Of a DNA stretch of 64,000 nt, positions 14,060 through 22,951 are shown piece by piece; position 1 is the first letter of the stretch; the number at the start of each line of letters is the position of its first letter. Origin of the DNA: Allolucifera butyrica. Its GTDB lineage: Bacteria; Bacillota; Negativicutes; Sporomusales; UPPP01. Location: positions 48,397 through 112,396 of the forward strand of contig NZ_UPPP01000057.1 of assembly GCF_900476375.1 (NCBI RefSeq), read 5' to 3'. The position numbers and the translations under genes are program-made. The notes below the pieces were generated by a model. The model ran no database searches. It had not been told where the DNA came from and saw nothing but the letters and a program-made list of their open reading frames with translations.

Positions 14060-14308
14060 ATGAAAATTACCGTCAATCGTGCTCAATTTCTCGAACTGGC
14101 TTCCGCCATCTCACCAGGTCACGATATTTCGCTAATGGCCGCCGATGGAATTCTTTCTGTTACCAGTTTTACCGCCGGAGTTAACAGCAAAATGGTTTGT
14201 TATTGCGTTCAATCAGGACAAGCCTTTTTAACCAGCGAGCAATGGAAACAAATAATTAAAGAAATTAAGGATTCAAAGAAACTTGTTGTTAATATCACCA
14301 TCGGGTGA
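14060..14308 (+). CDS. 82-residue protein resembling one beta-clamp domain
   Basis: The start MKITVNRAQFLELASAI is like the first residues of DnaN. Later GILSVTSFTAGVNSKMV, SGQAFLTSEQWKQIIKEI and a final strand KKLVVNITI fall in the order of the first clamp domain (strands, then the helix that follows 'G-E/Q-x-x-x-P'). A normal clamp has three such domains in about 370 residues, so this would be a single isolated domain. AGGAGG precedes the ATG. The similarity is by eye and may be a fold-level coincidence. Confidence 0.5.
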   Translation: MKITVNRAQFLELASAISPGHDISLMAADGILSVTSFTAGVNSKMVCYCVQSGQAFLTSEQWKQIIKEIKDSKKLVVNITIG

Positions 14309-14343
14309 AGCTTTACTAAAACAGACGAGAGGAGGTGGAACGG

Positions 14344-14667
14344 ATGCGCAAAAAATTAGCACTACTACTCGCCTTTTTACTGCTTCTTACTTTATCATCC
14401 GCCCTTGCTACTCCACAGTATCATTCTCAGTTCATAACAAATAAAATTGTAGAACTTAATGATTACGCCGGCGATGCCTTAATAACGCCCCACCCTGCTA
14501 TAGTCCCGTTTAGTGCAACATACATAGGCAATTCCCATTCGGGCATCTTCCATTATTCATATTGTCGCTATGTAGGCCGAATGTCTGAATCACACAAAGT
14601 ATTTTTTGAATCCCGGGATGATGCTATTAACGCCGGGTATAGGCCATGTAAGGTTTGTAAGCCATAA
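14344..14667 (+). CDS. Secreted protein with Ada-type metal-binding domain
   Basis: This is 107 residues from an ATG 7 bases behind AGGAGGT. An N-terminal signal peptide (MRKKLALLLAFLLLLTLSS, cut near ALA) is followed by a linker and a C-terminal module: YIGNSHSGIFHYSYCRYVG, then FESRDDAINAGYRPCKVCKP. That pattern of one Cys, then CxxC, matches the small zinc-binding fold of the Ada N-terminus, here exported. Such domains also occur at the ends of secreted nucleases. A role in DNA binding outside the cell is possible but unproved. Confidence 0.7.
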   Translation: MRKKLALLLAFLLLLTLSSALATPQYHSQFITNKIVELNDYAGDALITPHPAIVPFSATYIGNSHSGIFHYSYCRYVGRMSESHKVFFESRDDAINAGYRPCKVCKP

Positions 14668-14765
14668 AAGTAGCTCCGCATCCGCGGAGTCATAAATTCC
14701 ATTACCTATTTGAATAGGCAGGATTTTCTTTTCTAAAGCAAGTATTATAATTATTATCGTAGTTT

Positions 14766-14786
14766 AGGCGGGAAACCGCTTTTTTC
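14766..14786 (+). terminator. Terminator before the recombinase gene
   Basis: GCGG (14768-14771) pairs with CCGC (14776-14779), extended by a G-T and an A-T pair, and is followed by six T. A second GC-rich hairpin, CTCCGC/GCGGAG at 14674-14689, lies closer to the upstream gene but lacks a T run. Confidence 0.65.
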
Positions 14787-14832
14787 TTCACCAACATACC
14801 GAACATACGTACTAGAATAAAGGAGTTTTCTT

Positions 14833-16452
14833 ATGTTTGAATCAGAAGAAACCAGACTCTATGCCCGAACCTCCTCCGAAGATCAGGCTGAACGAGGAAC
14901 GATCCAAAACCAAGTAGATTTCGGAACTAAATACTGTGACCTTCACCAACTCCCTATCGCCGGCTGGTATCGTGATGACGGCGTTACAGGAACTCTCCCC
15001 CTTCAAGAACGACCAGAAGGTCGAAGATTACTCGAGGATGCAAAAGCTGGCAAAGTAAAATTACTGCTAATATACAAACTGGACCGCCTGGGCCGTACCG
15101 CCCGGGTAATTCTCAATGCTGTATATGACCTTGAGCAGTACGGAGTAAAAATTCGTTCTATGACGGAGCCTTTCGATACCTCTACGGCTGCTGGCCGTCT
15201 TCTTCTCACTGTCTTGGCCGGCGTCGCCGATATGGATAGAGAAACCATTCTGGAACGCCTCTGGCTCGGGGCCAACAGAGCTGCCAGAGAAGGCAAATGG
15301 CTCGGGGGTATAGTTCCTTACGGCTATATCGTAAACGAAGAAAAATGCCTAGAATTAAGCGATAAAAACCCCTTACCCGGAATGGACATGACCGAGGTCG
15401 ATGTTGTAAGGCTCATATATCACATTACTGCCGATGATGGCATCTCTACGATCAAAATTGCAGATTATCTAAACTCTCTCGGTATTCCTCCAGCTTACGC
15501 TATTGCCGGTCGTCAGGCAAGAAAAGGAAAAAGAATAGAAAATACCGCAGGCATATGGCGCCCCGCTCGGGTCCGGAACATGATCGTCAACGAAACCTAT
15601 AAAGGGATTCATTTATACGGAAAACGTTCCAAGAAACAGCGCGAAATCATTTCGCGTGAAGTACCTGCTATTGTTTCTGAAGAAATTTGGGACAGAGCTC
15701 AGCAAGTCCTTCATAATAACCAGCTTGAATCTGTGCATAATTCCAAAAGACAATATCTACTCCGCGGTTTAATTAAATGCGGTTGTTGTAGCCTAACTTA
15801 CTGCGGAACAGCTTATTCTAGCAGCCAACGCGGATGTTATATATGCAATGGCAAAACAACCTATAGGGGCTCTCTCATGGGGAAATGCGGATCGAAAAAT
15901 CTTCCTCAGGATTGGATTGAAAACCAGGTTTGGAACGACTGTGTAAAATTCATCATGTCCCCTGGTGAAGCCCTCAATCAGTTTGAAAATAGCATCCAAG
16001 AAAATAAATCCAGGGTACTGCAAATCGAAACGGAAAGAGCCCTTATAACAAAATCCATGGACGAAAAAGAAGTTGAAAAACAAAGCATCCTCGATCTTTA
16101 TCGTAAGAAACTTATAGAGGCCAAGGACGTAGAGCAGCAATTACAAAAAATCAATATTGAAAAGCTAGAACTGCAAAGCCGCCTTGATCAGCTTGTAATC
16201 AAAATGGACTCGGTTGACACCATGTCCCAACGTTTTTCTAGTGCTAAACTTTTTCTGGATGACCTTCGAGAAAAACTTGGTAATGGTGAACCAAACTTTG
16301 AACTCAAGCGGGAAATCGTCAAAGCGCTGGTCCATAAAATTATCGTAGAAACAAAAAATCCTGGGGCTAAGAAGCCACAGGCAAACATATCCGTTCAATA
16401 TTCCTTTGCACGAGGTATTCTCCGCACGGACAAGGATTCATTGCAGCAATAA
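14833..16452 (+). CDS. Large serine recombinase (integrase)
   Basis: This 539-residue protein has the resolvase catalytic domain first, with YARTSSEDQ (catalytic Ser about residue 14), [14 protein letters not shown] and [14 protein letters not shown]. The recombinase domain follows ([13 protein letters not shown] to [14 protein letters not shown]), then a zinc ribbon ([12 protein letters not shown], later GKCGSKNL) and a long coiled coil near residues 395-450 that mediates synapsis. AAAGGAG precedes the ATG. Such enzymes join attP and attB without host factors and need a directionality factor for excision; none is evident. The last codons and the stop lie in comM sequence, so the C-terminus was shaped by integration. 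Confidence 0.95.
   Translation: MFESEETRLYARTSSEDQAERGTIQNQVDFGTKYCDLHQLPIAGWYRDDGVTGTLPLQERPEGRRLLEDAKAGKVKLLLIYKLDRLGRTARVILNAVYDLEQYGVKIRSMTEPFDTSTAAGRLLLTVLAGVADMDRETILERLWLGANRAAREGKWLGGIVPYGYIVNEEKCLELSDKNPLPGMDMTEVDVVRLIYHITADDGISTIKIADYLNSLGIPPAYAIAGRQARKGKRIENTAGIWRPARVRNMIVNETYKGIHLYGKRSKKQREIISREVPAIVSEEIWDRAQQVLHNNQLESVHNSKRQYLLRGLIKCGCCSLTYCGTAYSSSQRGCYICNGKTTYRGSLMGKCGSKNLPQDWIENQVWNDCVKFIMSPGEALNQFENSIQENKSRVLQIETERALITKSMDEKEVEKQSILDLYRKKLIEAKDVEQQLQKINIEKLELQSRLDQLVIKMDSVDTMSQRFSSAKLFLDDLREKLGNGEPNFELKREIVKALVHKIIVETKNPGAKKPQANISVQYSFARGILRTDKDSLQQ
16415..16440. other. Attachment site at the comM junction (attR)
   Basis: To the right, the minus strand reads the comM codons for AAMNPCPCG; to the left, the ComM similarity stops at once and the recombinase gene begins on the other strand. 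The crossover must lie at or near TCCGCACGGACAAGG (16421-16435), which encodes the CPCG motif on the minus strand. The exact core dinucleotide needs the other junction, which is outside the window. Confidence 0.75.
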
Positions 16453-17482
16453 ACATAATTTTAGCCGGGTAGGAAAGAGATGCGTGCACTCTGGAGATTG
16501 TCACTTCGCCATCTTCCAACGGCTGGCGCAGGACCTCCAGAACATCACGGGGAAATTCCGGCAATTCATCTAAAAATAAAACACCATTATGGCTTAACGT
16601 TACTTCTCCCGGTCGTGGAATAGAACCGCCGCCAATCATTCCTGCCGCCGATACGGTATGATGCGGACTGCGGAACGGTCGTTCCCTGACTAATCCCCGG
16701 CAATTGGACAGATAGCCGGCCACACTATAAATTTTAGTTACTTCTAAGGCTTCCTGATCCGACATAGTTGGCAGAATCGAAGTTATACGGCGGGCCAGCA
16801 TGGTTTTTCCTGACCCCGGCGGACCAATCAACAGTACATTATGCCCTCCGGCGGCAGCCACTTCCAGGGCACGTTTCGCCTGAAACTGCCCTTGAACCTC
16901 GGAAAAATCATTGTCAATTGACTTCTCTGTTTTCTCCCCGGTCACCGCTCTGGTTTCCAGAGTGATCAGTTGTTCGCTGCGTAAATGGAGAACAACCTGT
17001 GTCAGTGTATCCGGAGCGTAAATGGTCACATCCTTCACCAATAAAGCTTCCTGCGCATTCTCCGGCGCAACCATTAAAGTAGTTTTACCGTCTTTCGCAC
17101 AGTCAACCGCCATTGGCAGCAATCCGGTAATTCCGCGCAACCGTCCCTCTAATGACAATTCGCCAATAAATACATACTGCTGGCATGAGATAGGATCCAC
17201 CTGTCCGCTCGCTGCCATAATACCGATTGCAATAGGAAGATCCAAGCCGGGACTATCCTTCTTCATATCGGCCGGTGCAAGGTTAACTGTAATTCGCCTG
17301 GTTGGGAATTCAAAGCCGGCATTTTTAATTGCCGCACGCACCCGTTCGCGGCTTTCCCGAACGGCAGTATCGGGCAGTCCAACAATGTCAAAACCGGGAA
17401 TTCCATTCGCAATATCCACTTCAACATGAACTAATGCTCCATTTAATCCAAACGTTGTTGCCCCAAAAGTCTGTGCGTACAT
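16421..17482 (-). pseudogene. comM: comM, 5' part, interrupted by the element
   Basis: The first 354 codons match the ComM/YifB family: N-terminal domain ([36 protein letters not shown]), Walker [11 protein letters not shown], Walker [11 protein letters not shown] and the sensor region AAMNPCPCG. Intact ComM has about 500 residues, with an AAA+ end and C-terminal domain that are missing here; reading continues 18 codons into the element to a stop at 16367. ComM is a helicase that helps branch migration in natural transformation. The ATG at 17482 has GGAGG 7-8 bases upstream. The rest of the gene is expected at the far end of the element. Confidence 0.9.
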
Positions 17483-17584
17483 AGCCATACCTCCGGTTTG
17501 GTTCCCGTCCCTGCCAAGGCCATGCTAAATAACAAACTCCGCTGCCAAAAGGTCTATTGGACAGTCACCATTACAGTCTAATCA

Positions 17585-17944
17585 TTAATCACCAAATGCG
17601 TTGATAATATGATTGCACTTTCCTTTATTGAACGGGTCCAAATAAACTTCCACGACATCAAACCGTATCTCCGCTTGGGGGTTATGAGTCTGATTCAAGT
17701 AACACAATGCGGTATTGATGATCTTTCTCTGTTTATAATAATCGACGGCTTCTGAAGGGGTCCCATATCTGGTACTTCGCCGTGCTTTCACTTCAATAAA
17801 AACCAGTACCCGCTTATCAAGAGCAATAATATCAATTTCACCGGTCTTTGTCCGGTATTTCCGCTGCAGAATCCGGTATCCCGCATCGCTTAAAAACTGG
17901 GCTGCCGCCGCTTCACCAACATCCCCTAAAGCTGAACGATTCAA
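17585..17944 (-). CDS. yraN: YraN family (UPF0102) nuclease-like protein
   Basis: This 119-residue protein starts at a TTG after GGGGGA. It has the family pattern ALGDVGEAAAAQFL, then RKYRTKTGEIDIIALD and VFIEVKARRS, the D-x-E-x-K core of a Holliday-junction-resolvase-like nuclease fold. The cellular role is not settled. In many Firmicutes it lies beside rnhB and comM, as here, which links it to DNA repair or transformation. Confidence 0.9.
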   Translation of the reverse strand: MNRSALGDVGEAAAAQFLSDAGYRILQRKYRTKTGEIDIIALDKRVLVFIEVKARRSTRYGTPSEAVDYYKQRKIINTALCYLNQTHNPQAEIRFDVVEVYLDPFNKGKCNHIINAFGD

Positions 17945-17958
17945 TGGTATCCCCCTAT

Positions 17959-19023
17959 TCAGCGCTCAACAATATCTGCAATATATACGCGGGAATTTTG
18001 GGCTAAATCAACCTCAACCAACCGGTTAATGCGTTGTTTATTTTCATCGCTAATAATTCGTACAACCGGCTTTGTCTTATTTTCCCGTGTACTGCTTACA
18101 ACGACCCCAAATTCTCCCGTATTCAGTCGTACAACACACCCAACCGGATAAATTGCGATGTTATCGGCAAATGCATTTACCAATTCTTCATCAAAATAAG
18201 TTCCGCCTGATTTCATGATAATCGCCAATGCTTCATAAACAGGCAGTGCTTTTCGGTAACTGACATCGGCCGTAAGCGCATCGTATACATCCGCAATCGC
18301 CACAATGCGCGAAAAGATATGAATTTCTTCCGCTTTTATCCCGCGCGGATAACCGCTGCCGTCGTATCTTTCATGGTGCTGAAATGCACAGTGGGCGGAT
18401 AAAAGACTGATATCAGGATTTTTGCGCAAAACTTCAAAGCCATATTGGGGGTGCTTTTTTATTTCTTCCGCTTCAGCAGCCGTCAATCGCTCCGTCTTAT
18501 TCAAAATGTCCTCGGCAATACGGGTCTTTCCCACATCATGTAATAGCGCTCCCACTCCCAGGTCCCGCAGCCGTAATTCGTCGAATCCAAGAGAAAGGGC
18601 AGTCATAATTGATAAAATACAAACATTGACGGAATGACTGAACAAATAATCATTTTTAGTGCGCATATCGGTAAAATTAAGTAAAACATCATGATTCCGG
18701 CTTAGCTCATCGGCCAGTGTATTGGTAACCTGCTTGGCCTGGCTGGCGTCAATCCCTTTACCTACCTTAACCCGGTCCACAATGTCCTTTACACCGGCCA
18801 CGGATTCAATCCTGGTTTCGTCGCTGATCACATCGCTGATCTCAATATCCCCGGTTAAATCATCCTCAATGTAGATATAGGAAACATCTAACTCTTTCAA
18901 ACGGCTTATATAACGTTCATTCAGTTCGATTCCGGCATTTAAAAGTACATTGCCTTCCGCGCTGTATAAAGGCTTAACCAGCTTCATGCCGGGAACAATA
19001 TTTTCTAATAGTATTCGGCGCAT
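17959..19023 (-). CDS. HD-GYP domain protein
   Basis: This 354-residue protein has an N-terminal segment of about 100 residues (MRRILLENIVPGMKLVKPLY), then an HD-GYP domain with LLHDVGKTRIAE, HCAFQHHERYDGSGYP and IVAIADVYDALTADVSYRKA. The complete HHExxDGxGYP signature predicts a working phosphodiesterase for cyclic di-GMP (or a related cyclic dinucleotide). A C-terminal beta domain (VVRLNTGEFGVVVSST) is typical of this subfamily. No membrane helix or receiver domain is present, so the input signal is unknown. GGAGG lies before the ATG. Confidence 0.9.
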   Translation of the reverse strand: MRRILLENIVPGMKLVKPLYSAEGNVLLNAGIELNERYISRLKELDVSYIYIEDDLTGDIEISDVISDETRIESVAGVKDIVDRVKVGKGIDASQAKQVTNTLADELSRNHDVLLNFTDMRTKNDYLFSHSVNVCILSIMTALSLGFDELRLRDLGVGALLHDVGKTRIAEDILNKTERLTAAEAEEIKKHPQYGFEVLRKNPDISLLSAHCAFQHHERYDGSGYPRGIKAEEIHIFSRIVAIADVYDALTADVSYRKALPVYEALAIIMKSGGTYFDEELVNAFADNIAIYPVGCVVRLNTGEFGVVVSSTRENKTKPVVRIISDENKQRINRLVEVDLAQNSRVYIADIVER

Positions 19024-19044
19024 AGTAACCTCCGCTCTTACTAG

Positions 19045-19344
19045 TTATCTGCGGATACGGCGTTTCCCGGCTTCCTGGTCCAGCCGGTATACATAGGCTA
19101 AAACCTCGGCAACAACTTGATATAATGCAGCCGGAATTTCACGATCCAGCTCTACTGCCATCAACATTCCGGCAACCGTTTTATTTTGATAAACGGGAAC
19201 GGCGGACTGCTTGGCGATATTCAAAATATTCTCGGCGATTAAACCAGTGCCCTTGGCCACAACGCGGGGGGCATTCTGCCGTTCCGGGTTGTAATGCAGC
19301 GCTATGGCTTGTTTGGTTTCGTTGTTCGATTTAGGATTTTCCAT
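19045..19344 (-). CDS. FlhB-like cytoplasmic domain protein (YlqH type)
   Basis: This 99-residue protein matches the cytoplasmic C-terminal domain of FlhB/EscU export switches: AIALHYNPERQNAPRVVAKG and LYQVVAEVLAYVYRLDQ. The usual self-cleavage NPTH is not present, and the membrane part is absent altogether. It overlaps the FliK-like gene upstream by 14 bases. In Bacillus the same pair (ylqG-ylqH) lies beside rnhB, outside the flagellar cluster. Its role is unknown. The ATG at 19344 lies 6 bases behind AGGTG. Confidence 0.85.
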   Translation of the reverse strand: MENPKSNNETKQAIALHYNPERQNAPRVVAKGTGLIAENILNIAKQSAVPVYQNKTVAGMLMAVELDREIPAALYQVVAEVLAYVYRLDQEAGKRRIRR

Positions 19345-20992
19345 TGTCTTCACCTGTAGTCCGTCCGGTTGCTTCTACCTGAATATTTGTCACCTGCAAA
19401 GAGCTGTTGCCGAAAGAATTCTGCAAGTCCGGAAGATAGGCAGCAAACACAGCAGCCTCATCTTCATCCGCGAAATTTACTTTCACATCGACTTGGTCAC
19501 CCTGATAATAATGAAACGTCATATCTACAATTCCTACATTTTCTGTTGCCAAAGAAATACGAAGCCACACGTCATAATTTTGAACGGCACTGCCGCCCTT
19601 GCCATCCTTCTCCCGATAAATATGAACATAGGCCGGATACGGTTGCGGTGGATTGCCAAAATACATGGGAACCGTAAATACAGTGGCATTCGTACCGGAA
19701 GGCCCCTCGTCAGCCGGCGCTTCCTGCTTTTGCAGCGACATCCCGAGCTCCCGTAAAGAATCAGCGGACTGGCGCATTTTCCGGGCGTCCAATTCCAGCC
19801 ATTTCGCCGCATCGGGCAATTTCATAAGCACCCAGGCGTCGAATAATTCCGGCATTACGAACATCTTTGCCGCTTCCCTTAAAGATGCGGGTGCCTGAAG
19901 CGAAAAAAACTTTATCAGCTTATCTAAAAAAATTTTTTCCGGCGCAGATAATTTACCATCCATTTCTGATAACAATTGGCCCTTCATTTGCTTAATTCCG
20001 GAAAATAATTTCTCAAAGTCGCCCGGTTGACCAAAAGATTCCCTTTCATTCTCCATAAAAACAAATTCCTGCCTTCCCGTTGCGGGAGCCGGCATCTCCT
20101 CCGTCCTGCCCGGCGTAAACTGGGTAACTAAGGACGACAGCTTTCTGGCTTCGGCGGTATCTGGGCCATTAGGGCCTGACGGAACTGTCCCAGGGGGAAC
20201 ATTGGCTCGCGTAGCAGGACTTGTCTTATCTTCGTCCCCGGCATCGGGCTGATTAAGCGACAGCTCTGCAAGAACCTTCCCTTCAGGATTCTTATTTTCT
20301 GCCGTCGTATCAGCAGGTACCGTCGAAAATCCCGTTGACTGCCGTGAGGGTGCAACATCCTTAATTAAATTGCCCGTATTTGCGCCGCCCTCCGGCTGGC
20401 TTTTCTGGGTTAAATTAGATTGGCTCCGGTCCGAAACTCTGCGGTCTGTTTTATCCTGCGCAAGCAACTGCGCGACCATCGCCAAAAGAACTTTCTCGCC
20501 CCCGCTCCTTTGGGTATCTGTCATGCCTGAATACTCCGCTTGAAAATTCCCTAAAAACTGCCGGAGCGTCCCGGCAGGATAGCCATCTTGTGTATCGGGA
20601 GAAAGCGAACTTGCTTCCGCCAAAAGATTAGCCAATGCGACCAGTTTCTCCCCGGTACGTGTTTGCCCCCGTACTAACGAAACCAGGCCCTGGGAAACTA
20701 AAATCCGGGCATCCAGGGATTGCTGTAACATTTCCTGTACGGGTTGCCGTACCGACGGAGGTAATGACAGCAACAGGTTTTCTCTGTTCACTAAGACTTG
20801 GCCGAACTCCGCCAAAGCGCTTTTCAAAACAATTTCCATACTTAGCTGTACATTGGCACTTGCCAGTTGAGTCTCCGGGGCACCGCCGTCCTGAGCCGCC
20901 AATAAATTTAAATCCGTGGTCTCTTGCGGGCTTGCTTCCATTATTGCGGCAGACGCAAGAGCTGTAACAGGCGAAATCGTATTTATACTCAT
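19331..20992 (-). CDS. FliK-like protein (YlqG type)
   Basis: This 553-residue protein begins at an ATG that overlaps the rnhB stop (ATGA), with GGGGGA upstream. It has a long, low-complexity N-terminal and middle region and a folded C-terminal domain (VPMYFGNPPQPYPAYVHIYR, IVDMTFHYYQGDQVDVKVNF) that resembles the FliK/hook-length-control C-terminus. It is coupled to the FlhB-like gene, the natural partner of FliK. It is separate from any flagellar operon in this window; its function is unknown. Confidence 0.75.
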   Translation of the reverse strand: MSINTISPVTALASAAIMEASPQETTDLNLLAAQDGGAPETQLASANVQLSMEIVLKSALAEFGQVLVNRENLLLSLPPSVRQPVQEMLQQSLDARILVSQGLVSLVRGQTRTGEKLVALANLLAEASSLSPDTQDGYPAGTLRQFLGNFQAEYSGMTDTQRSGGEKVLLAMVAQLLAQDKTDRRVSDRSQSNLTQKSQPEGGANTGNLIKDVAPSRQSTGFSTVPADTTAENKNPEGKVLAELSLNQPDAGDEDKTSPATRANVPPGTVPSGPNGPDTAEARKLSSLVTQFTPGRTEEMPAPATGRQEFVFMENERESFGQPGDFEKLFSGIKQMKGQLLSEMDGKLSAPEKIFLDKLIKFFSLQAPASLREAAKMFVMPELFDAWVLMKLPDAAKWLELDARKMRQSADSLRELGMSLQKQEAPADEGPSGTNATVFTVPMYFGNPPQPYPAYVHIYREKDGKGGSAVQNYDVWLRISLATENVGIVDMTFHYYQGDQVDVKVNFADEDEAAVFAAYLPDLQNSFGNSSLQVTNIQVEATGRTTGEDNGKS

Positions 20993-21771
20993 GACTGTTT
21001 CCCCCATGACTTTACTGGTTCAAAAGTACGGCGGTGAAAGGGGCAGGGTCCATAGTTCCGCAATGCTTCCAGATGCTCCGGTGTTCCATATCCTTTATTG
21101 CGGCAAAAACCATACATAGGAAAATCAGTATGTAACTTATCCATAATCCGGTCCCTCTCCACCTTTGCTATAATGGAAGCGGCCGCAATGGAAGCACTTT
21201 TAGCATCACCGCCGACTATGGATAATGAAGGGACCAATAAATCGCTTAAAGGTACGGCATCGATTAAAGCACTGTCCGCCGTGGGGGAAAGGGCGGCAAT
21301 CGCCCGGTACATACCTTGTATCGTAGCCTGGTAAATATTGATTTGGTCAATTAGTTCGTTTTCAATGATCTGATAACTGACAGCCACAGCTTTTTCCATA
21401 ATTAATGTATACAATGTTTCCCGCTGTGAGGGTAACAGCTTTTTAGAATCATTTAACAGGGGAAAATGGCATTCATACGGCAAGATTACAGCGGCAATTA
21501 CAACCGGACCGGCCAATGGCCCGCGGCCGGCTTCATCAACACCGGCAATAAACTGACAACCTTGAGCTTTTAGTGAGCTCTCATAGGCATACAGTTTTTT
21601 TACCCTTTCCCGTTCTTTCGCGGCTTTAAGACGGCGTTGTTCCCATTGTTGCAACAGACGAACAACCATACGGCGGGTATCTTTTTTCAGGGCCTGCAAT
21701 AACTGCGGGGCTATGCTGTCGCTGTTTAATAACCGGGTAATCTGAGCAACTGTCATAGAATCGGTATTCAC
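20989..21771 (-). CDS. rnhB: Ribonuclease HII
   Basis: This 260-residue enzyme has the RNase HII signatures GVDEAGRGPLAGPVV (first catalytic Asp-Glu), LLNDSKKL, SALIDAV and AAASIIAKVERDR, and GYGTPEHLEAL near the end. It removes RNA primers and single ribonucleotides from DNA. About 70 extra N-terminal residues are helical and basic, as in several Firmicutes. The GTG start has GGGGGTGA upstream. It is the first gene of a set with the FliK/FlhB-like genes. Confidence 0.95.
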   Translation of the reverse strand: MNTDSMTVAQITRLLNSDSIAPQLLQALKKDTRRMVVRLLQQWEQRRLKAAKERERVKKLYAYESSLKAQGCQFIAGVDEAGRGPLAGPVVIAAVILPYECHFPLLNDSKKLLPSQRETLYTLIMEKAVAVSYQIIENELIDQINIYQATIQGMYRAIAALSPTADSALIDAVPLSDLLVPSLSIVGGDAKSASIAAASIIAKVERDRIMDKLHTDFPMYGFCRNKGYGTPEHLEALRNYGPCPFHRRTFEPVKSWGKQS

Positions 21772-21915
21772 ATAATCACCCCCGTATGTAATCTAACTTT
21801 AGTAATTCTTGCAAAGAAGAATAATCCCTTCCCTAAATCAAAAGATTGAACACCTGTACTATTGGAGAATTCAAGAGTATGGTAAAATAGAGTAAAAACT
21901 GAGAGGCTCTTATAA

Positions 21916-22368
21916 ATGGATCTTGTTCAAAACATTTTGGAAAACGCTAAGGTTGACTATGAATTTATATTTCACGAAAAACAAATTTACTCGGCAGTTG
22001 AGGGAGCTGAATATTTTGGCATTAAAACGGGTCAGACCGCACCCACGTTAATTATCAAGACGGATAAGGGACATTTCGCTATCATCTTCTCGGGTAGCCG
22101 TAATCGCATCGATTTTGAGCGAATTGCAAAAATCTTAAATGTTTCTTGGGCTAAATTGGCAAACAAAAATAAAGTCCAGGAAATTACCGGCTTTGAACCT
22201 GGCAGTACGCCGGTCGTCGGCCTTACACTGCCAGCCATATTTGATAAAAAACTTTTACAATATCCCTTTGTATATGGAGGATCCGGGCAATCGAACCGAA
22301 CATTAAAAATATCTCCGGTCACGTTAACCAAATTAAATCAAGTCGTTGCTTTTCTGGATAATGACTGA
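21916..22368 (+). CDS. YbaK/EbsC-type aminoacyl-tRNA deacylase
   Basis: This is a 150-residue single-domain protein of the YbaK/ProX family: EKQIYSAVEGAEYFGI, TLIIKTDKGHFAIIFSGS, EITGFEPGSTPVVGLTLPAI and YVYGGSGQSNRTLKIS-like end. Members clear wrongly charged tRNA, for example Cys-tRNA(Pro), in the cytosol. The Gly-Ser-rich GGSG near the end is the usual substrate loop. It is transcribed away from rnhB, alone. Confidence 0.85.
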   Translation: MDLVQNILENAKVDYEFIFHEKQIYSAVEGAEYFGIKTGQTAPTLIIKTDKGHFAIIFSGSRNRIDFERIAKILNVSWAKLANKNKVQEITGFEPGSTPVVGLTLPAIFDKKLLQYPFVYGGSGQSNRTLKISPVTLTKLNQVVAFLDND

Positions 22369-22428
22369 AAATAAAAGGGTCTTTCCCGTCTTCCGTATAA
22401 ATTTCAGCTTTATGAATATACTATTATT

Positions 22429-22496
22429 AGGAGCCGGTAGCACATGGTGTGTCAAAATATGATTAGTCCTTGTACGATCATATTGTATCGGCTCCT
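22429..22496. other. Nested hairpin of unknown role
   Basis: AGGAGCCG (22429-22436) pairs with CGGCTCCT (22489-22496), and inside, AATATGAT (22456-22463) pairs with ATCATATT (22477-22484). The 68-base unit lies 60 bases behind the deacylase gene and before a separate terminator. It could be a small structured RNA, a short miniature element, or a transcript end. Confidence 0.5.
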
Positions 22497-22519
22497 TCCA
22501 TAATATTCTTCTCTCTCAT

Positions 22520-22543
22520 CTCGGGTATAGCCCGGGTTTTTTT
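22520..22543 (+). terminator. Rho-independent terminator
   Basis: CTCGGG (22520-22525) pairs with CCCGGG (22531-22536), with one G-T pair, and seven T follow. It probably ends the transcript of the deacylase gene or of the structured RNA before it. Confidence 0.75.
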
Positions 22544-22699
22544 ATTTTTAAACAACATAACGATTTATTTGTAACCGTCAGAGATTTAGCAGCGTAATCT
22601 GCAATATAGGAAATAATCAGCCACCCATTTAAACCTTAAAATTGAAACATCTTAAAATGAATGAATTCCCTAAAGCAAACTGAGAAGGAGGTGACAATC

Positions 22700-22843
22700 G
22701 TGGTTATTGATTTAGATGAACGAAAATTAAGGCATGAAATCTTTCGAGAGCTTAGAGATTACCCAATATCACCTAGAGACCAGGAAAAAATTGCCGCAAA
22801 AGTTATAAACATTATAATAAAATCAAGTAAAGTTATTAAATAA
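22700..22843 (+). CDS. 47-residue hypothetical protein
   Basis: This begins at a GTG 5 bases behind AGGAGGTGA, a near-perfect ribosome site; the in-frame ATG at 22661 has none. The protein is soluble and helical: DLDERKLRHEIFRELRDYPI, then SPRDQEKIAAKVINIII. The family is not recognised. It is flanked on the 3' side by the repeat hairpin at 22952. Confidence 0.55.
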   Translation: MVIDLDERKLRHEIFRELRDYPISPRDQEKIAAKVINIIIKSSKVIK

Positions 22844-22951
22844 AATCACGTCACCATTCTTAAGCTTCAAAAGTTTATTTCCTGGAAATTTATTCCACGT
22901 GAAACTTTTTCAACCGACATTGTTTAGAAGGATAAAAACTTGATAATAAGA

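Larger units (their letters stand above)
1..16430. mobile_element. Right part of an integrative element inserted in comM
   Basis: A large serine recombinase sits at the right edge, next to a comM gene that stops at its conserved CPCG motif. The interior holds accessory genes only: paired phage-type repressors, an ImmA-like protease, restriction-modification, an OLD-type nuclease and immunity-like genes, and its base composition is clearly more A+T-rich than the chromosome to the right. The left attachment site and the comM 3' part are not in the window, so the element is longer than 16.4 kb. No capsid, tail, relaxase or type IV secretion gene is visible here, so I cannot say whether it is a prophage, a conjugative element or a mobilisable island. 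Confidence 0.85.

Noticed and set aside
16367..16420. A frameshift or sequencing error as cause of the short comM.
   Set aside because: No ComM similarity is found in any frame beyond CPCG, and an integrase gene with its own start and ribosome site occupies the sequence.
19369..21334. Several plus-strand reading frames over the FliK-like and rnhB genes.
   Set aside because: They are shadows of well-supported minus-strand genes and lack ribosome sites.
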